Source of the DNA: Hysterangium stoloniferum
Lineage: Eukaryota; Basidiomycota; Agaricomycetes; Hysterangiales; Hysterangiaceae
Direction: 5' to 3'
Assembly (NCBI GenBank): GCA_015178975.1
Contig: WHVD01000102.1
Location: 189,001 to 253,000, forward strand
DNA length: 64,000 bases
A model generated the notes under the pieces. The model saw nothing but the letters and a program-made list of their open reading frames with translations, searched no databases and was not told the DNA's origin. The translations under genes were made by a program, and so were the position numbers. Positions 11,401-23,362 of this stretch are shown here, piece by piece (within the stretch, counting starts at the first letter, position 1; every line of letters begins with the position of its first letter).

Positions 11401-12272
11401 GCACACAACACCTCCCTTTGTTCCCTTTTGTTTGCAACATTCCCTTTGTTCCACATTGCAGTGCCACTCGCACATCCGTTGTATATAAAGCCTCTGTATC
11501 TCTCAAATATATCATCAGATTTACAAGTCTTTTCACATTAGGTATTTTGTGCACTCATATGCACTCATAGCACAAGATATCTTATACCACTACAATTGCC
11601 CGACTTGCTGTCCTCTAGTAGACAGCCCATGGAATAAAACATGGGGAGCTCATCTTTGAATGAAATGTGCTCTCTGCTTGGGGTCGTGTTCAGTAGCTAT
11701 CTGGTGTAATCTCTTGACACTGATGCCTTCTGTCTAATGCAGGGTGCAATGTTGATATAGGGGAAAATTAAGTCAGAATTTTTGCAAAAGCATCAGTCAA
11801 ATAAATCGTGGTATCCGTAGCAGTTAGTAGGACTCCAGTTCTTTACTCTCGAGCTCACCTTTCTGCGTGAGCTGCCGACTTGTCCCCTGAGCAGAGAGTC
11901 CCAGCTCTGGTGTGTCCGGCGGGGAGTTTCAGATTCTTTGCTCGACAATATTTAAATAGATGTTTAAATAGATACAGATATATATATATATATTGCATAA
12001 AGGTAATGGGCAAACACTCTATGAGGTATCCGGATTCTAAAAAAGCGGGATACATGTCTGAGATGATAAAGCAGATGCTAGTGCTACAATCGTGCGTAAG
12101 GACCCCGGAATAAATAAATGAAAAGCGACATCTGAAAATTAAGTGAAATTCGGATTTCAGTGTCTTTAAAATAGAATATTAAGTTGCCTAAAACCCTCGT
12201 GGTAATGACGTGGAGATTGGGGTTATGAGTTTGGGTAAGTCCCCGTGATGTACACCTAGGAAATAGCGTTGT
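11401..12272. other. Intergenic, left border of gene island 1
   Basis: No gene recognised. A TATA-like tatataaag occurs near 11494 and an AT-run at 11979-11992. The first part may be leftover retrotransposon DNA, since it adjoins the truncated integrase. The last 80 bases are probably 3' UTR of the zinc-finger gene. Confidence 0.5.
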
Positions 12273-13153
12273 TTAGCGAGAACTTGAACTATAATATGCC
12301 CCCTTGGAATAAGAAGAGCCTCCGCGCCGGGCGGAGTCTTCGCTATGGTCGACAGATTCAAATGCACTTCCAGCGTAGTGGGTGCGCTCATGGCGAGTAG
12401 CATTGGATTTTACAGTAAAGGATTTTCCACACCTCGGAAAGGAGCAAACGAAAGCTGAAAGAAAGTTGGTTATTTCAGTCGCCTCTCTCCCAAATAAATC
12501 CATCTTGCTTACGTCTCTCCCCAGTATGTGTCCTCTCGTGAATCTATACTATTTTTAGCGGTTTGAAGTGAGGAATAGATGAAAAAGATACCTCGAGGGT
12601 AGCCCGCCTATCGAACATATCTCCACATGTTGGACATTTGTAATTTCTGGGCATGGAATTGCGACTCGCAGGCACGGCCTGACCGAGGGGGACTAGACCT
12701 TGTGCTCCTAGGTCCACAAACACTTCGACACCGGGAGGATTGTATGGTGGTTGAGTCGAACGCCTCCCTCTAGGTGCACCAGTTCCTTGAGACTGTGGGG
12801 TTGGCGGTGGCGGGTACGAAGGGGCGGGATTCCCTCGGTGATCCTAAATAGATAAATAATTATGGTAACCTAGTCACTATACAAGCCATCGACATACATA
12901 AACCCGTGAATGAGGATACGTTGACGATTCTTCCTGAGTGAAATGGCCTGAAAATTCGGATGAGTACGTAGGGAAGTTAAAAATCAGTCCTTGATAAGCA
13001 TATACCAGATAGGATCTCTCGTATCGGCGGTAATTGCGTTCCACGTCCTTGACTCCTACTCTGATAGCGACCTTGACGTCCGTCCTGATCTTGGGACTGC
13101 GAACTAGAGGCGTAAGGTGAGCTAGTGTAATAAGGCTGGTTTCCTTGAGACAT
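12273..13153 (-). CDS. C2H2 zinc-finger protein (probable transcription factor), 5 exons
   Basis: Model: exons 13153-13006, 12947-12904, 12843-12592, 12543-12513 and 12454-12273, giving 218 residues in one frame; all introns are GT-AG. The N-terminal half is low-complexity and rich in Ser, Gln, Pro and Arg (MSQGNQPYYTSSPYASSSQS), then a Pro-rich stretch. Near residues 140-192 are two adjacent C2H2 fingers: YKCPTCGDMF with a His pair in IHERTH, the canonical linker TGERPF, then CSFPRCGKSF with HERTH. The tail is Ser/Tyr-rich. Two-finger proteins of this build are usually sequence-specific nuclear regulators; the target is unknown. The start was chosen because it opens the Ser/Gln region; an upstream in-frame Met at 13342 would add 63 residues of unlikely sequence. 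The gene is intact. Confidence 0.85.
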
Positions 13154-15714
13154 GGGAAGGAACGTAGTATTTGGTGGATGATAATGACTTGATAGCAAAA
13201 TCTGTGGCCTTATTATACCAGCCGTCGATTTCCCCGATTTGGAGTGAATGTCATAGGCTGTCCTAACTGTTTCCAACATTATAGCCACGGCCACTGTTGG
13301 TTTCCGATGGTCTCCAAACCTGCTCGCCAACACCAGCCCCAAGCTACCGGAACACTGTGAGACCCAAGTCCGACCGAAGTTGGTGGCTCAGATGAAACCT
13401 AATTAAAAGATTAACCGCCACCGGCGAGGCCCAAGATGTAAGGATCTGCAGTATTAACGCAAGGTGTTATAGATGCTCACTGGTTATTATGATGGGCTAA
13501 TAAATAAAAATTGTGAGAAACGGTAGCTATGGACTGAAAAATAATAAGTTGATGATAAATTTAACAAAGTCCAAATGGTTGGCAATTGAATACCTTTTCG
13601 TTGGTGACGGAGAGTCAATGATCTCGGGGTATAAGAAACACACAAAATAGTGCTTGAAGTCTTGGGTGGACACGTAGTGCTATACATCACTGGCGCAGAT
13701 TGTCTCTAAATATCTTCACTGATGATTTCCCATCAATCACTCACCCATGGCGTCTAGCCATCACTGTCAGGCGATTAAGGCAGTCCAGTATGGCCAAACC
13801 TCAAGGCCACCCTTTTACTTTTGCCGCTCAATGTCATCTAATCAACAAAGTCCAATAAGGAAGATGTTTTCATAGCTCCGGTACTCAGACCATTAAATAC
13901 CATGAATCCTGTTTTATTTCACACCGTCCCTTATATAATAACGGCCAGTCATGCGAAGATAATGATTATACCCACTCATCCTGGTGAGACTATTTATCAC
14001 AGACGACATCATGAAGGTTAGTTGAGAAGATAATACCATTGACACGTGGACTGAGGATTCTGGGAAGTCGAAACGGTTCGGTGAGGCAGAACTCGAAGTG
14101 CTGTAGTGCCCGAAAGCTGTGCAACGACGCCCAGCCCAGTGCTGCGTGCAGGCAGCTTATGCTGTACCGATACTCAGATGAGTAACTGTATTATTCTTGT
14201 CAAAGTTGGCCCATAAGGGTAAAACGAATCATCTATTTTGAATATTGAACCTTCTGAAGAAAGACATAGGTAATGCAGATTAGAAATTCGAACATTCGTA
14301 TATCACACGATGAGCTTTATGTAAGCAAATGTAACAGTTGAGAAAAAAGTGACGGCTCCAATTTTGCAAATTTTACCTCGCAAATTGTCAGACCAGTCCA
14401 GAGGCTAACAATAATGATTGTTAATCGCTATAAGTTGATGACATGGTAAGTCTTTCACCACCAATCATAGAGCGTCGTCTCACCTCACTTCAACAAGCAT
14501 CATCATCCGCCCTATCATCAAGACCGTAGTGTTGATACTATTGATTGAAAATTTTTGATATTCGAGCGACGGCTTAGTCTCTTGGCGGTGTAGCACCGCT
14601 ACAACCTCGGAGCCATCAAAGTGGGATGCTTCAGTTTGTGACTTAATACCTGTTCATGATATTCAGAAGTCTATCATCTTGATTTTTTCAATATGAACGC
14701 GGGCGCGGAACAAGTCCCGGATAGATGATGAGTTAAAATCAATTGAAAAATCTTAATACAAGGGGAAAAGAACAAAGGTACCAGTTGCTCACGATGGGAA
14801 GGAGCTCGGTGAATGACATAGAAGAACCGATACTATCTACCTACATTGGTTGTCAGATACCTATGTAAGTGATGCCTGGCCTTCCAATAATCTATGGTTT
14901 AGACACAACTGGTGGGATCTAATATAAATTTTCCAGACGCGCTGTACCAGATGCAATAACGCAATCGCGCTCGGTAGATGTCTCTGAAAATTGCGAGCAG
15001 CATTGCATTTTCCAATATTTCGTAGAATTGGGGGAGTCGTTCTATGATACTACCCCATTCACTGTTGATAAGCGTGGCCTGAATATGTTAAAAGCCATGA
15101 GTTTTCATGTTTCATTCCGAGAGTATAGTAGAATCTAGTGAAATAGGAAGGACTCATTAAATAAACATTAAACAAGTACCCAAATGACAATACAATCAGG
15201 AATGATTACGAGAAACATCCCTTCTAGTCGACATTATGGCGTGAATTCGGCACATTTGGATAGTATGATTGGGCCACAGTAAGGGATAGGGAGGGAATCA
15301 CGGTCATATATTGATTGCAACATCTTATAGTGCGAAATCGCCGTCTATCGTTTCTTCCAGCAATTCTGGCCTATCGACGGATGCGAGTGCTTAAAAGTGT
15401 AAGTACGAGAGTATGATGAGGTTCGAAGAATGGGACAGCCGTTGACTCCACGGTGGCTTGTTTTACCTACCCCTTTGCAAGAAAAAGTCAATGACACATT
15501 GATATGATACTCCCAGCGCGAGGCTTTGTGACCAAAATGCACAATTCCCAAATCTAGCCTTTTTAACTTTATTGTTTGGCTTATACGTTTCTTGAATCGG
15601 CACTTGGTATTATCCACATCCGTTTGACTTCACATAAATATTATGAGACGATACTAATGAATATGGCCTGTACGGCATAAAAAATGAACCTATTGTTAAA
15701 CATACATATGTTGA
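13154..15714. other. Intergenic, 2.5 kb
   Basis: Nothing with recognisable homology. Short ORFs at 13487-13690 and 15345-15617 (minus) have no family signature and no convincing splice partners. Composition is near that of the neighbouring genes rather than the AT-rich transposons, so this looks like host spacer or decayed genes. Confidence 0.5.
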
Positions 15715-17252
15715 TCAAACACCCTCAGGAACATGCACCCCCCCGTGATGAGGGTCGAACTTTACTCGATCGTAGGGCCCCAGCTCTGTGGATGGTGAAT
15801 ATGGTGTACAATATATGACATCCTTATCGGGAATAGTTCTATCAGCTTGATCATGTGAGGGGTTACTTCGCGTTTTTGAATTGTCGCTCCACATCGCCCC
15901 AGTGGGTCTACGGGGAGCAGAGGGACTCATTCCGTGTGGCCCGCGAAGATTGAGAACGAGACGACAAGACAGCACGATCTCGAATATGAGAGTTGGTCTA
16001 TCTCGGTTTGATGAGGGTTAGAACGGGAAATATTGTGAAAATCATTACCAACATACGTGAGATTAATGGCGCGTAAAGTCTTTGGAACAGTGAGGAAAAT
16101 CACGATATTGATGACGTTCATGCTGAAAATGGCGAAGAAATAGAAAACGCCGTCTCTCCAAATAATAGAAAACAAGGGCGTATCGATCTCACGCCTCCAG
16201 AACTCGAAGGCTTTCCATGCGGTTAGCCTGCATCCTGTTAGCTCAAAATTATCATTGTAATCGGCTAATGACTAACAGGAATGCGATTGTGTCGTATAGA
16301 ATAGGAATAGACTGCGTATACTCATCAAATGGGAGCGAGTCCATCTCCAAGAAGCACTCACCCAGAACGAGATCAACCAGCTATCTGGGCCCATAACCGC
16401 ACCACACGGTGGTTTAGAAGGACCGGGGATGTTTGGAGGCGCAGACGTTGTGCTTATAGAGAAACCACCCACTGCAATTTCGGCGACAAGAATCAATGCG
16501 ATTAGGAAGCCAACCCTTTTATCTTGGGCATAAATCTATCGGCGTCACATTAATCATGGTAAATAGCGCCATTATCGCCTAATCTGCACATACGGCGAAT
16601 ATACGGGTTCCCAAAATCAACTGTGATAAAACAGTAGATATCAATGCTCCAACTGGTTCCCAGAGGTACATGTCTGGTGAAAGATGCGATCAGCAGCAGC
16701 CGACGTCAATTTAGGAAAGCATCTTCACGTTTACAGAGTGCTGGACTCCATGCATCTGTGACTAGTGTCATGACGAAACACAACCTGAGGTGGCAAGTAC
16801 TATAAGGAAAAATAAACCAACAATTACAGGATTATACATACTGAATTATTCCGAAATATCGATTAGCTACACAGTCATAGGCACGTTAGTATGCGGATTT
16901 TGGCTCGAAACAGAATCGCCGACCAATATATAGAAGACTAGGGAACTGCAGGGATGTCAATGCGCCAGACTATCTGGGGCGAGGTGAGTCTTACTGTGAA
17001 AGGCTTTTTCCAAATGTGCTCATATTCTTTTCGTAAACACAAAATCCACTCCCATCCAAATATACAAAATCTGTAAACATCCATGATTGCGATTAGGGAA
17101 TAAATGATAATTGAAAAGATGACATACGCTCCAGAAGCCCATATCAACACTGCCTGGCCTCTCTGCATATTCACTAAGGCATCATGCGGAATCACGGGTG
17201 GTCCGCCCGGGGGTCCTGTCATGGGCCCTGTGGGATGTCCAGTAGTGGCCAT
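15715..17252 (-). CDS. DUF6533-type seven-pass membrane protein
   Basis: Spliced gene beginning ATG at 17252 with a Gly/Pro-rich N-terminus (MATTGHPTGPMTGPPGGPP). The first membrane segment is VLIWASGAYVIFSIIIYSLI, followed by the DUF6533 signature around CLRKEYEHIWKKPFT, spliced to ANRYFGIIQ. Later exons give MYLWEPVGALISTVLSQLIL with GTRIFAV, then IYAQDKRVGFLIALILVAEI, SIPILYDTIAFLLVISRL, DGVFYFFAIFSMNVINIVIF, and a C-terminal exon PTLIFEIVLSCRLVLNLRGP. The tail is hydrophilic and ends at 15715. All junctions used are GT-AG. The family is abundant in Agaricomycetes and resembles receptor-like seven-helix proteins at the plasma membrane; ligand and role are unknown. It appears intact, and a second gene of the family is at 44957. 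Confidence 0.85.
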
Positions 17253-18555
17253 GCTTCGATTTTGTCGACTGAGGAAGAAAGTGGCAACGAACCCGAAGTT
17301 TCGCCGTGGTCTGAGCGAACATCACTTAGACGAATATATAGGGGCCATATCAGACCTGAGAAGAAGTACGTTGATCTTCAACATGTCAGATAGATGGTAC
17401 ACTGCGTTCACAATACTATACGGGAATGCAGGCTTTGAAATGTTATGTTTAGCGCTGAGGGATCGATGCGGTTCCTGAGCTTGCGGTGAGAAATGATACT
17501 ATGATCCACAACATGGGGCCAGCATACTGCAGCTTAAAATATCGGGTGGTTGGAAATATTTTACTGTGGAGGCACGTACATAAATAGAATCTTGCCAAGG
17601 CGGTAACAAACAATTTACGTGCAGCGTTTAGGGATATATTAGGATGTCCAATTTTGTGACAAATTCAGTGTACAGCTAGATACAGATATTCTGGGAATTT
17701 TGGCTTGAGCCGAGGCGGCGGTAGCTGAATGGCATCGTTTTAGCACAATGCCCTTGTGTGTGTAAGAAATCACCATATTGAGATGGCTGTCAGGGCCCAG
17801 CTGTCCGACGGAGATACCTGCCTTGATGTCATCAATTCGGACAAGGGAAATTGCAGTCGTATTGGTTGTTCTATTTATGTTATTGCACCCTCTTCAAGTT
17901 GTTCGGCAGGTGACCTTAAAGCCCCACCACGAGTTAATACCAGCTGATACGCCAAGTAGCAATAAATAGTCTTATCTAAGGCCTGGGCTAGGCCACTTCA
18001 GCCAAACAATTTGATTACAAATACCTCCCTACAAATGTCAAGAATTCGGTGGCCAACGACTTGGCTGGGAGAAATTCACCGAACAATCAGGGCGGAAAAA
18101 AATGTAATATATGACAGCTGAAAAAAAAAAAAACAACACTTAGTATAGATGCATCCAAAAAAGGGGGTACCGAATTTCGAGAACTTGATCATCTAATTAT
18201 GCATGCCAATAATCAACTATAATGAGTTTGTGTGGTTGGTTGATTTCTTTCTATTGTTCTGTCAAAATTTCACAATATGCAACGGACAATGCAATAAAAT
18301 AAATTCTTTTACATTATTCATCGTCATAGTATGTAGTCGCACTGGTGTAATTATATCTCGGGTTGACGGGTTCAAACGTTCAGAACAAACCGCGGCTTTC
18401 CAAATTCTAGCTATGCCATCAGCAAGAGCCAACGTGAAAATGTTCTCCAGAATGAATGTATCTAAGTAAAATGGTGCATAGTCTAATGCCGTTAGATCAA
18501 CAATTAAAGACGTAGACATCGGGTTAATACTCGATGCATATATATACCGTTAGCG
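17253..18555. other. Intergenic between DUF6533 and GT25 genes
   Basis: No supported gene. Short ORFs here (17756-17969, 18203-18519) lack family features. A run of 12 A at 18122-18133 is present. The interval should hold the promoter of the DUF6533 gene and the 3' end of the GT25 gene. Confidence 0.5.
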
Positions 18556-19835
18556 TCACCTGTTCTCTTCCAACTGTTTTGCCAGGGCGATCCGTTCAAA
18601 TGCACTATCCTCTAACCAGTGCACTCTACCCTTATTAGTTCTCCCAGGGACAATGTCACTCCCCAGATCGTACGTTTGCACCACGACCGGAGGATAAACA
18701 GAAAAGACTTTTATATGCCGTGATGAGAGATGTCGAAAAGCGTGGTCGATGGTGCGGGAGTAAGCGAAAGCTTCCGTTCGAAGGCGTCGTATGATGCGTT
18801 TGGCTGATCGTCGATTGACAGCATATGCGTGCGCGCAGAGTGTGTGCCAGGCAGGATGGAGAGTGGGTGCTCCTTTAAGTGCAGGATGTCGCCATTCTTC
18901 ACTGTGACAGTGGCCTTATGCTCTTATTGTGAGAACAGAATCAATAAATAATACATTTCTGATGCCTCACCTAGCATTACCATATCCCAATCGCTCGGTA
19001 ACGCTCCCCACATCGATCTCAGACGATGTTCGAGATCCCACTCCATATCAATATCATCCTCAAATACAATCGCGACTTCATCCTCTCCTTCTGCTATTCG
19101 CCTAAGGACTTGGTAATGAGAATGCCAGCAGGAAATCTGCGCGGGTCGGAGGAAAGCCGTGCCAAAGTGGTCGCCATTCTCTCCATATGTATCTAGAACA
19201 GGTGGCCGTGTATCGGGAGAGGGGGGGAGGGGGAGGGGCTTTAGGGGTGATTCAGGGAAGGAAGATTCCCAAAAATCTGCACCAGAGTGACCGATTCTGG
19301 AGACTCCATCATCGACGTCGTCTGCCCACTTGAATTTGAACGGACTAGGATCTGCTTTCGGAACCGTTTCGTTGATCCTGTTCAAATTCCTCCACCAACG
19401 GATACGCTCAGGGATATCCTGCATGTCCCTCGAATGCATATCCGTGGCATCGTGCCAGGTAAATTCCAGATCCATGGCACGTGCCAAACACGACATGGCT
19501 TCTCGGCGATCAGTTCTGGCAAGTAGATTGACAACGTACAGGCGACCAGCAACTCCCAGTGTCTTTGAATGATATACTGTATCTATGGGGCGTATAGATC
19601 CCAGTGTTTGACGATAATTTGACGCCCCAGCCTCAAGGTACGGCCGCTCCAAGATATCTTGTCCGTAGCTATAATAACCAACCCGTTTTTCTAAAGTGAG
19701 TGACTCTGAAAAGAGCCAAATAAATCCTGTACATAGAACAATGAGGACGGGAATAGCTGGTCGCGGAATACTGGAGCGCATGAAAGGATAGCTGGTCGCG
19801 GAATACTGGAGCGCATGAAAGGATAAAGAGTACAC
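18556..19835 (-). CDS. Glycosyltransferase family 25 protein, type II membrane
   Basis: Two exons, 19835-18971 and 18914-18556, joined by a 56-bp GT-AG intron, give 407 residues. A hydrophobic segment at residues 27-44 (PAIPVLIVLCTGFIWLF) predicts a signal anchor. The GT25 core starts with RLYVVNLLARTDRREAM (residues 98-114), then ISCWHSHYQVLRRIAEG and the acidic VFEDDID (257-263), the metal/nucleotide-sugar site. It ends with AYAVNRRSAKRIIRRL and VFSVYPPVVVQTYD. GT25 enzymes add hexoses in the secretory pathway; the fungal substrate is not known. The short ORF reading past the first exon at 18924 is intron read-through. An in-frame Met at 19781 is an alternative start just before the anchor; the DNA between the two Mets is a tandem repeat copy. 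Confidence 0.88.
19758..19825. repeat. Tandem duplication at GT25 N-terminus
   Basis: A unit of about 34 bp (atagctggtcgcggaatact, then ggagcgcatgaaagg) occurs twice in a row. It lies over the GT25 start region and supplies the two candidate start codons, one per repeat neighbourhood. Confidence 0.8.
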
Positions 19836-20140
19836 GGGATGGGCGTCAGCTCTTTAATGCACACTTGGTAACGGCCACGTTTATACCGGAGACAAAGCCG
19901 CCTGCGAGTCGCTGTGTTCGCTTGGTAACGGCTATGTATATGCCAGGGACAGAATACGAAAATACGAATGATCAACCCGTTTCATTGGATGAGTTCGCTA
20001 GCACCAGGTGAATTCAGTGAATGTCTATTCACGATATGTTCTATAGGTGCATGCACGTCATTCACCACCCATTAGGGGTCTCGAAAAATGTTGGATTACG
20101 TGATATTAGACATTGTGAAAAGTATGATCGGTTGCTAAGG

Positions 20141-20216
20141 ATCGGACAAATTACATTTGTCCGAGTTCTTTTGTGATCATAGGTCTCACCCAATGTCACT
20201 TTGTGTGACAATCTCT
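20141..20216 (+). repeat. Orphan copy of DIRS-like terminal repeat (left half)
   Basis: This matches the sequence at 21121-21192 and 25727-25807, including gatcataggtctcaccc and gtgtgacaatctc. It marks the left edge of transposon block 2. Confidence 0.75.
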
Positions 20217-20245
20217 ATGGCGGGGCCCTCCATAACACGTGACGG

Positions 20246-20497
20246 GTTATTTTTTTCTTTTTTTTTAATACATTTATATACCGCATCGCATAACGAAGAT
20301 ACATAGCGGTTGGGGAGAGAACTACCCTAACGGTCGGTGGAGAAAAGGTGGGATGTGAATGCAACGGGTTGGGATACGTGGGAGGGTCTAATGCAGGGCG
20401 GGGGTGATTAGGTCTTCCGGAAAGCGTCTGAGGCGGCAATGAACTCGGCTAGGGCTTCAAGGCCCTTGTGTGTGCCGAGGATGATGGGGAGTGACAA
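20246..20497 (-). mobile_element. 5'-truncated LINE, 3' end only, copy 1
   Basis: On the minus strand this holds the last codons of a LINE ORF2 (LSLPIILGTHKGLEALAEF, SDAFRK, stop), a short 3' UTR, and a poly(A) seen as the T-run at 20248-20267. It matches the 3' end of the LINE at 61754-62724. ACGGGT occurs at both borders and may be a target duplication. Confidence 0.8.
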
Positions 20498-21118
20498 ACG
20501 GGTATTAAGTCATAAGCAAGAAATTCAATGTGACTAATATCGAGGATACAAGCATGAAAATCAAGTCCTCGCCGCACTTTTGGGCGGATACCAAGAGCAA
20601 GCGTGTGAGACATGAATCACTGCTAATGAGTCGGCATGCATTTCGAATTATTTATACGGTTTGAAGGGCGGATGATATAGTATGAGCAAAAGCAACGGGA
20701 AAGTGCGGAAAGCAAAGAAAGCAACATAAATGCAATAATAAGATGCAGTATCTATCATACAAAGATAATGAGTTAATACTGCTATGGAAGATGAAATATA
20801 GATGGGCAATGTACCTCAGTGGACACAAAGTGAGAATCGACTGAGGTAATAGTGTAGCAACCTTGATTGTTCTTATATGAAGTTTCAGGGATAGAAATGA
20901 GAGGGCAAACAATATCGGAGAAATATAGAACATAGTGACTGAAATGGTTGCAAGACATAATTGGTACCTCATAACCTCGTGGCATAGTATAACAGCCTTA
21001 GTCATTCTTGTGATCAGGAGCATGCAATAGTCCTTCAATTACAACATAACAATACATGTAAAAGTGAAGGTTTATCACTCATTGAGAGGTTATATATAGA
21101 ACTGCACAAATGACTTTA
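20498..21118. other. Unassigned, AT-rich
   Basis: No gene recognised. The longest ORF (20652-21038, minus) is Leu/Ser/Ile-rich without domain features. Probably transposon-derived or spacer DNA. Confidence 0.4.
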
Positions 21119-21243
21119 ACTGGATCGGACAAACGGAGTTCTTTAGTGATCATAGGTCTCACCCAATGTCACTTCATGTGACAATCTCCCCGCTTTTCCC
21201 CTTCTCTTTGTCTCTGTTCCTTCGTCTCCCATCTCACAGGATG

Positions 21244-23052
21244 TGTAATGTATTAGCCTTATTTCAATATTATTTTCTGGAAAAAGGAGTCCAATGCTCA
21301 ATCAAAATGTACAAATACTCAATTCACTGCAAGGTAAAATAATTTAAGTATTTGATATTAATCAGTGGCAGCCTTAATAGACTTAGAACCCCTGAAGTCA
21401 AGAGTTTACTTGAATATATGCACCCTACTTTGCAAAGAAGGTTTTGAGAGCTGCTTGTGCAAGCTTGTTCTTTTTCTGTGATAACAACTACTAAAATAAG
21501 AATAACAATTTACTGATTCCAAAGCTAGATTTAACTTCAATGCTAGCTAGTTTATATATATATTTTATACTATTTGTCAAACAGTAAAAATATTTATAAA
21601 CGGGTCAAAAGATTAGATATAGAATAAAACACTATTTGGCTAATATATGCTTTATTTACACTAACCTACAAGGTCTACTGTGATACTAACTTGTCAGGAT
21701 CTTAATGTAGTCTTAATGATTCTGCAAGAATATTCTCAGTATTTAACTATAAGCCAAACCAGGAGAAATTAGAATTATATTCTAATTTCAAACAATAAAA
21801 CAACAATTTATTTATTACTTGATTGACAGCCAACAACTCTAACCGAGGTGGCAACGGATTCCAACAACTTAAATAGAAGTTAGAAAAAGTAATAAAGCCA
21901 GCTACTCAATTAAGAGGTGGCAAGGGGGAACAAAAGTCAACAACTCAGATTGAGGTGACAGGGGGAACAAAGATCAGTCAACAACTCAGATTGAGGTGAC
22001 AAAGGATCTTATTGGGCCAACAACTCTGATAGAGGTGGCAAAGGTTTCCAACAGCTCTGATAGAGGTGGAATTAGATATCCAACTGCCCAGATTGGGGTG
22101 GAGTAGCCTGCTTGCTGCAGTGACACACAGATGTGGTGTAAATGGGTTGATAAGATTGGTTAAAATTGGTTATATTTCATGGCTGGAGTAGAGCTCCTTA
22201 TATACACTGAGATGTGAGATAAATTTTAAATTGAAGAACCGACGCTTCGACTCCTGAATCAGTCAAGCGAATAGCAGATTTGACGACATTTAGAGACATA
22301 TTGAACTTTATTTCTATCCTATTTTAGCTATTTTACTTGGAATGTTTTAGACATTTCTGCCATTCTCTACTGTAGCATATATGATGACATAATGTATGAC
22401 ATAATATTCCCAGATGACATAACATATGACTTAATATTCCTAAATGACATAATGTATGACATAATATTCCCGCGCTAGTGCGCGTGTGACACCTGTCGCG
22501 CCTTGTGACTGTCGCGTGCCTTTTGTGACTGTCGCGCGCCCTTGTGACTGTCGTGCGCCCTTGTGACTGTCGCGCGCCTTTGTGACTGTCGCGCGCCCTT
22601 GTGACTGTCGCACGCCCTTGTGACTGTCGCGCGCCTTTGTGACTGTCACGCGCCTTTGTGACTGTCGCACACCTTTGTGACTGTCGCGCGCCTTTGTGAC
22701 TGTCGCGCGCCTTTGTGACTGTCGCGCGCCTTTGTGACTGTCGCGCGCCTTTGTGACTGTCGCGCGCCCTTGTGACTGTCACTTGTTGTGACGACCATTC
22801 CCGCGCGTTGTGTAATAAGCGCCAGGTGGCCGGTTTGATGATATATAGTTAAAAAAGAATAAAAGTAGAAATTTCGTAGTGTACTCAGTTTTTTAGATAA
22901 AAATACAAAATAATTTGCATAATTTCGAGATAATTCAAAGGAATACTGTACAATTTTACCATAGCGATATAAGTACATTTTTAGAGCCTTTATTAAGAAT
23001 TTCGTTTTCGGGGAAATTGCGAAAAATGAAAAAACCTTTAAAATACATGACA
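21244..23052 (+). mobile_element. LTR-like element A (1809 bp) with 19-bp arrays
   Basis: It begins TGTAATGTATTAGCC and ends AATACATGACA, flanked by a perfect GGATG duplication (21239-21243, 23053-23057). The empty site is visible at 28690. TG...CA ends with a 5-bp duplication fit a solo LTR. Inside are CAACAACTCaGATtGAGGTG repeats (about 21830-22090), three copies of a 31-bp 'atgacataatgtatgac' unit (22380-22470), and about 15 copies of a GC-rich 19-bp unit (22490-22785). No coding sequence. Confidence 0.88.
22490..22785. repeat. GC-rich 19-bp minisatellite in element A
   Basis: The unit is gtgactgtcgcgcgccttt, about 15 copies with point variants, mostly at CpG. ORFs read across it, such as RDSHKGARQSQ, are artefacts of the period. 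Confidence 0.92.
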
Positions 23053-23362
23053 GGATGCTTGCAGCATCTGTGACAGTTCTTTTTATTTCACGACCGCTGA
23101 ACCTCTGAACTCGAAGGAGCAAGACCACCGGCGGGCCACTTCGTTGGCCACACAATATTTCCGATACGGCACATTCCACTACTGGCTTCGATGGGTGGCC
23201 CATTTACTCGCAGAAGTAACAACAACCGGCAGCGCTCCAAGCTCTTTTTGCCATGCCCGCCCCGGCTAGTGATCCAAGACCCACTCAGCTTCACTCGATT
23301 TTATGCTGGTGTGCGCCAGCATTCGTGCCGCTTCAAGCCTACACGCCGCCACACCCACTTCC

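Noticed and set aside
17104-17478. Plus-strand ORF of 124 residues
   Set aside because: It is the complement of the first exon of the DUF6533 gene, whose minus-strand product has clear family features.
17715-17790. tRNA-like sequence around ggcggtagctgaatggcatc
   Set aside because: It has a D-arm-like look, but no anticodon stem, T-loop (GGTTCGA type) or closing acceptor stem could be found.
22333-22782. Repeat protein ORFs of the RDSHKGARQSQ type (also 30722-31066)
   Set aside because: They follow the 19-bp minisatellite in shifting frames, with no start context and no conservation beyond the DNA repeat.
21244-23052. Classification of element A as a terminal-inverted-repeat DNA transposon
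   Set aside because: The inverted similarity covers only about 11 bases and the TG...CA ends with 5-bp duplications are better explained as LTRs; kept only as an alternative.
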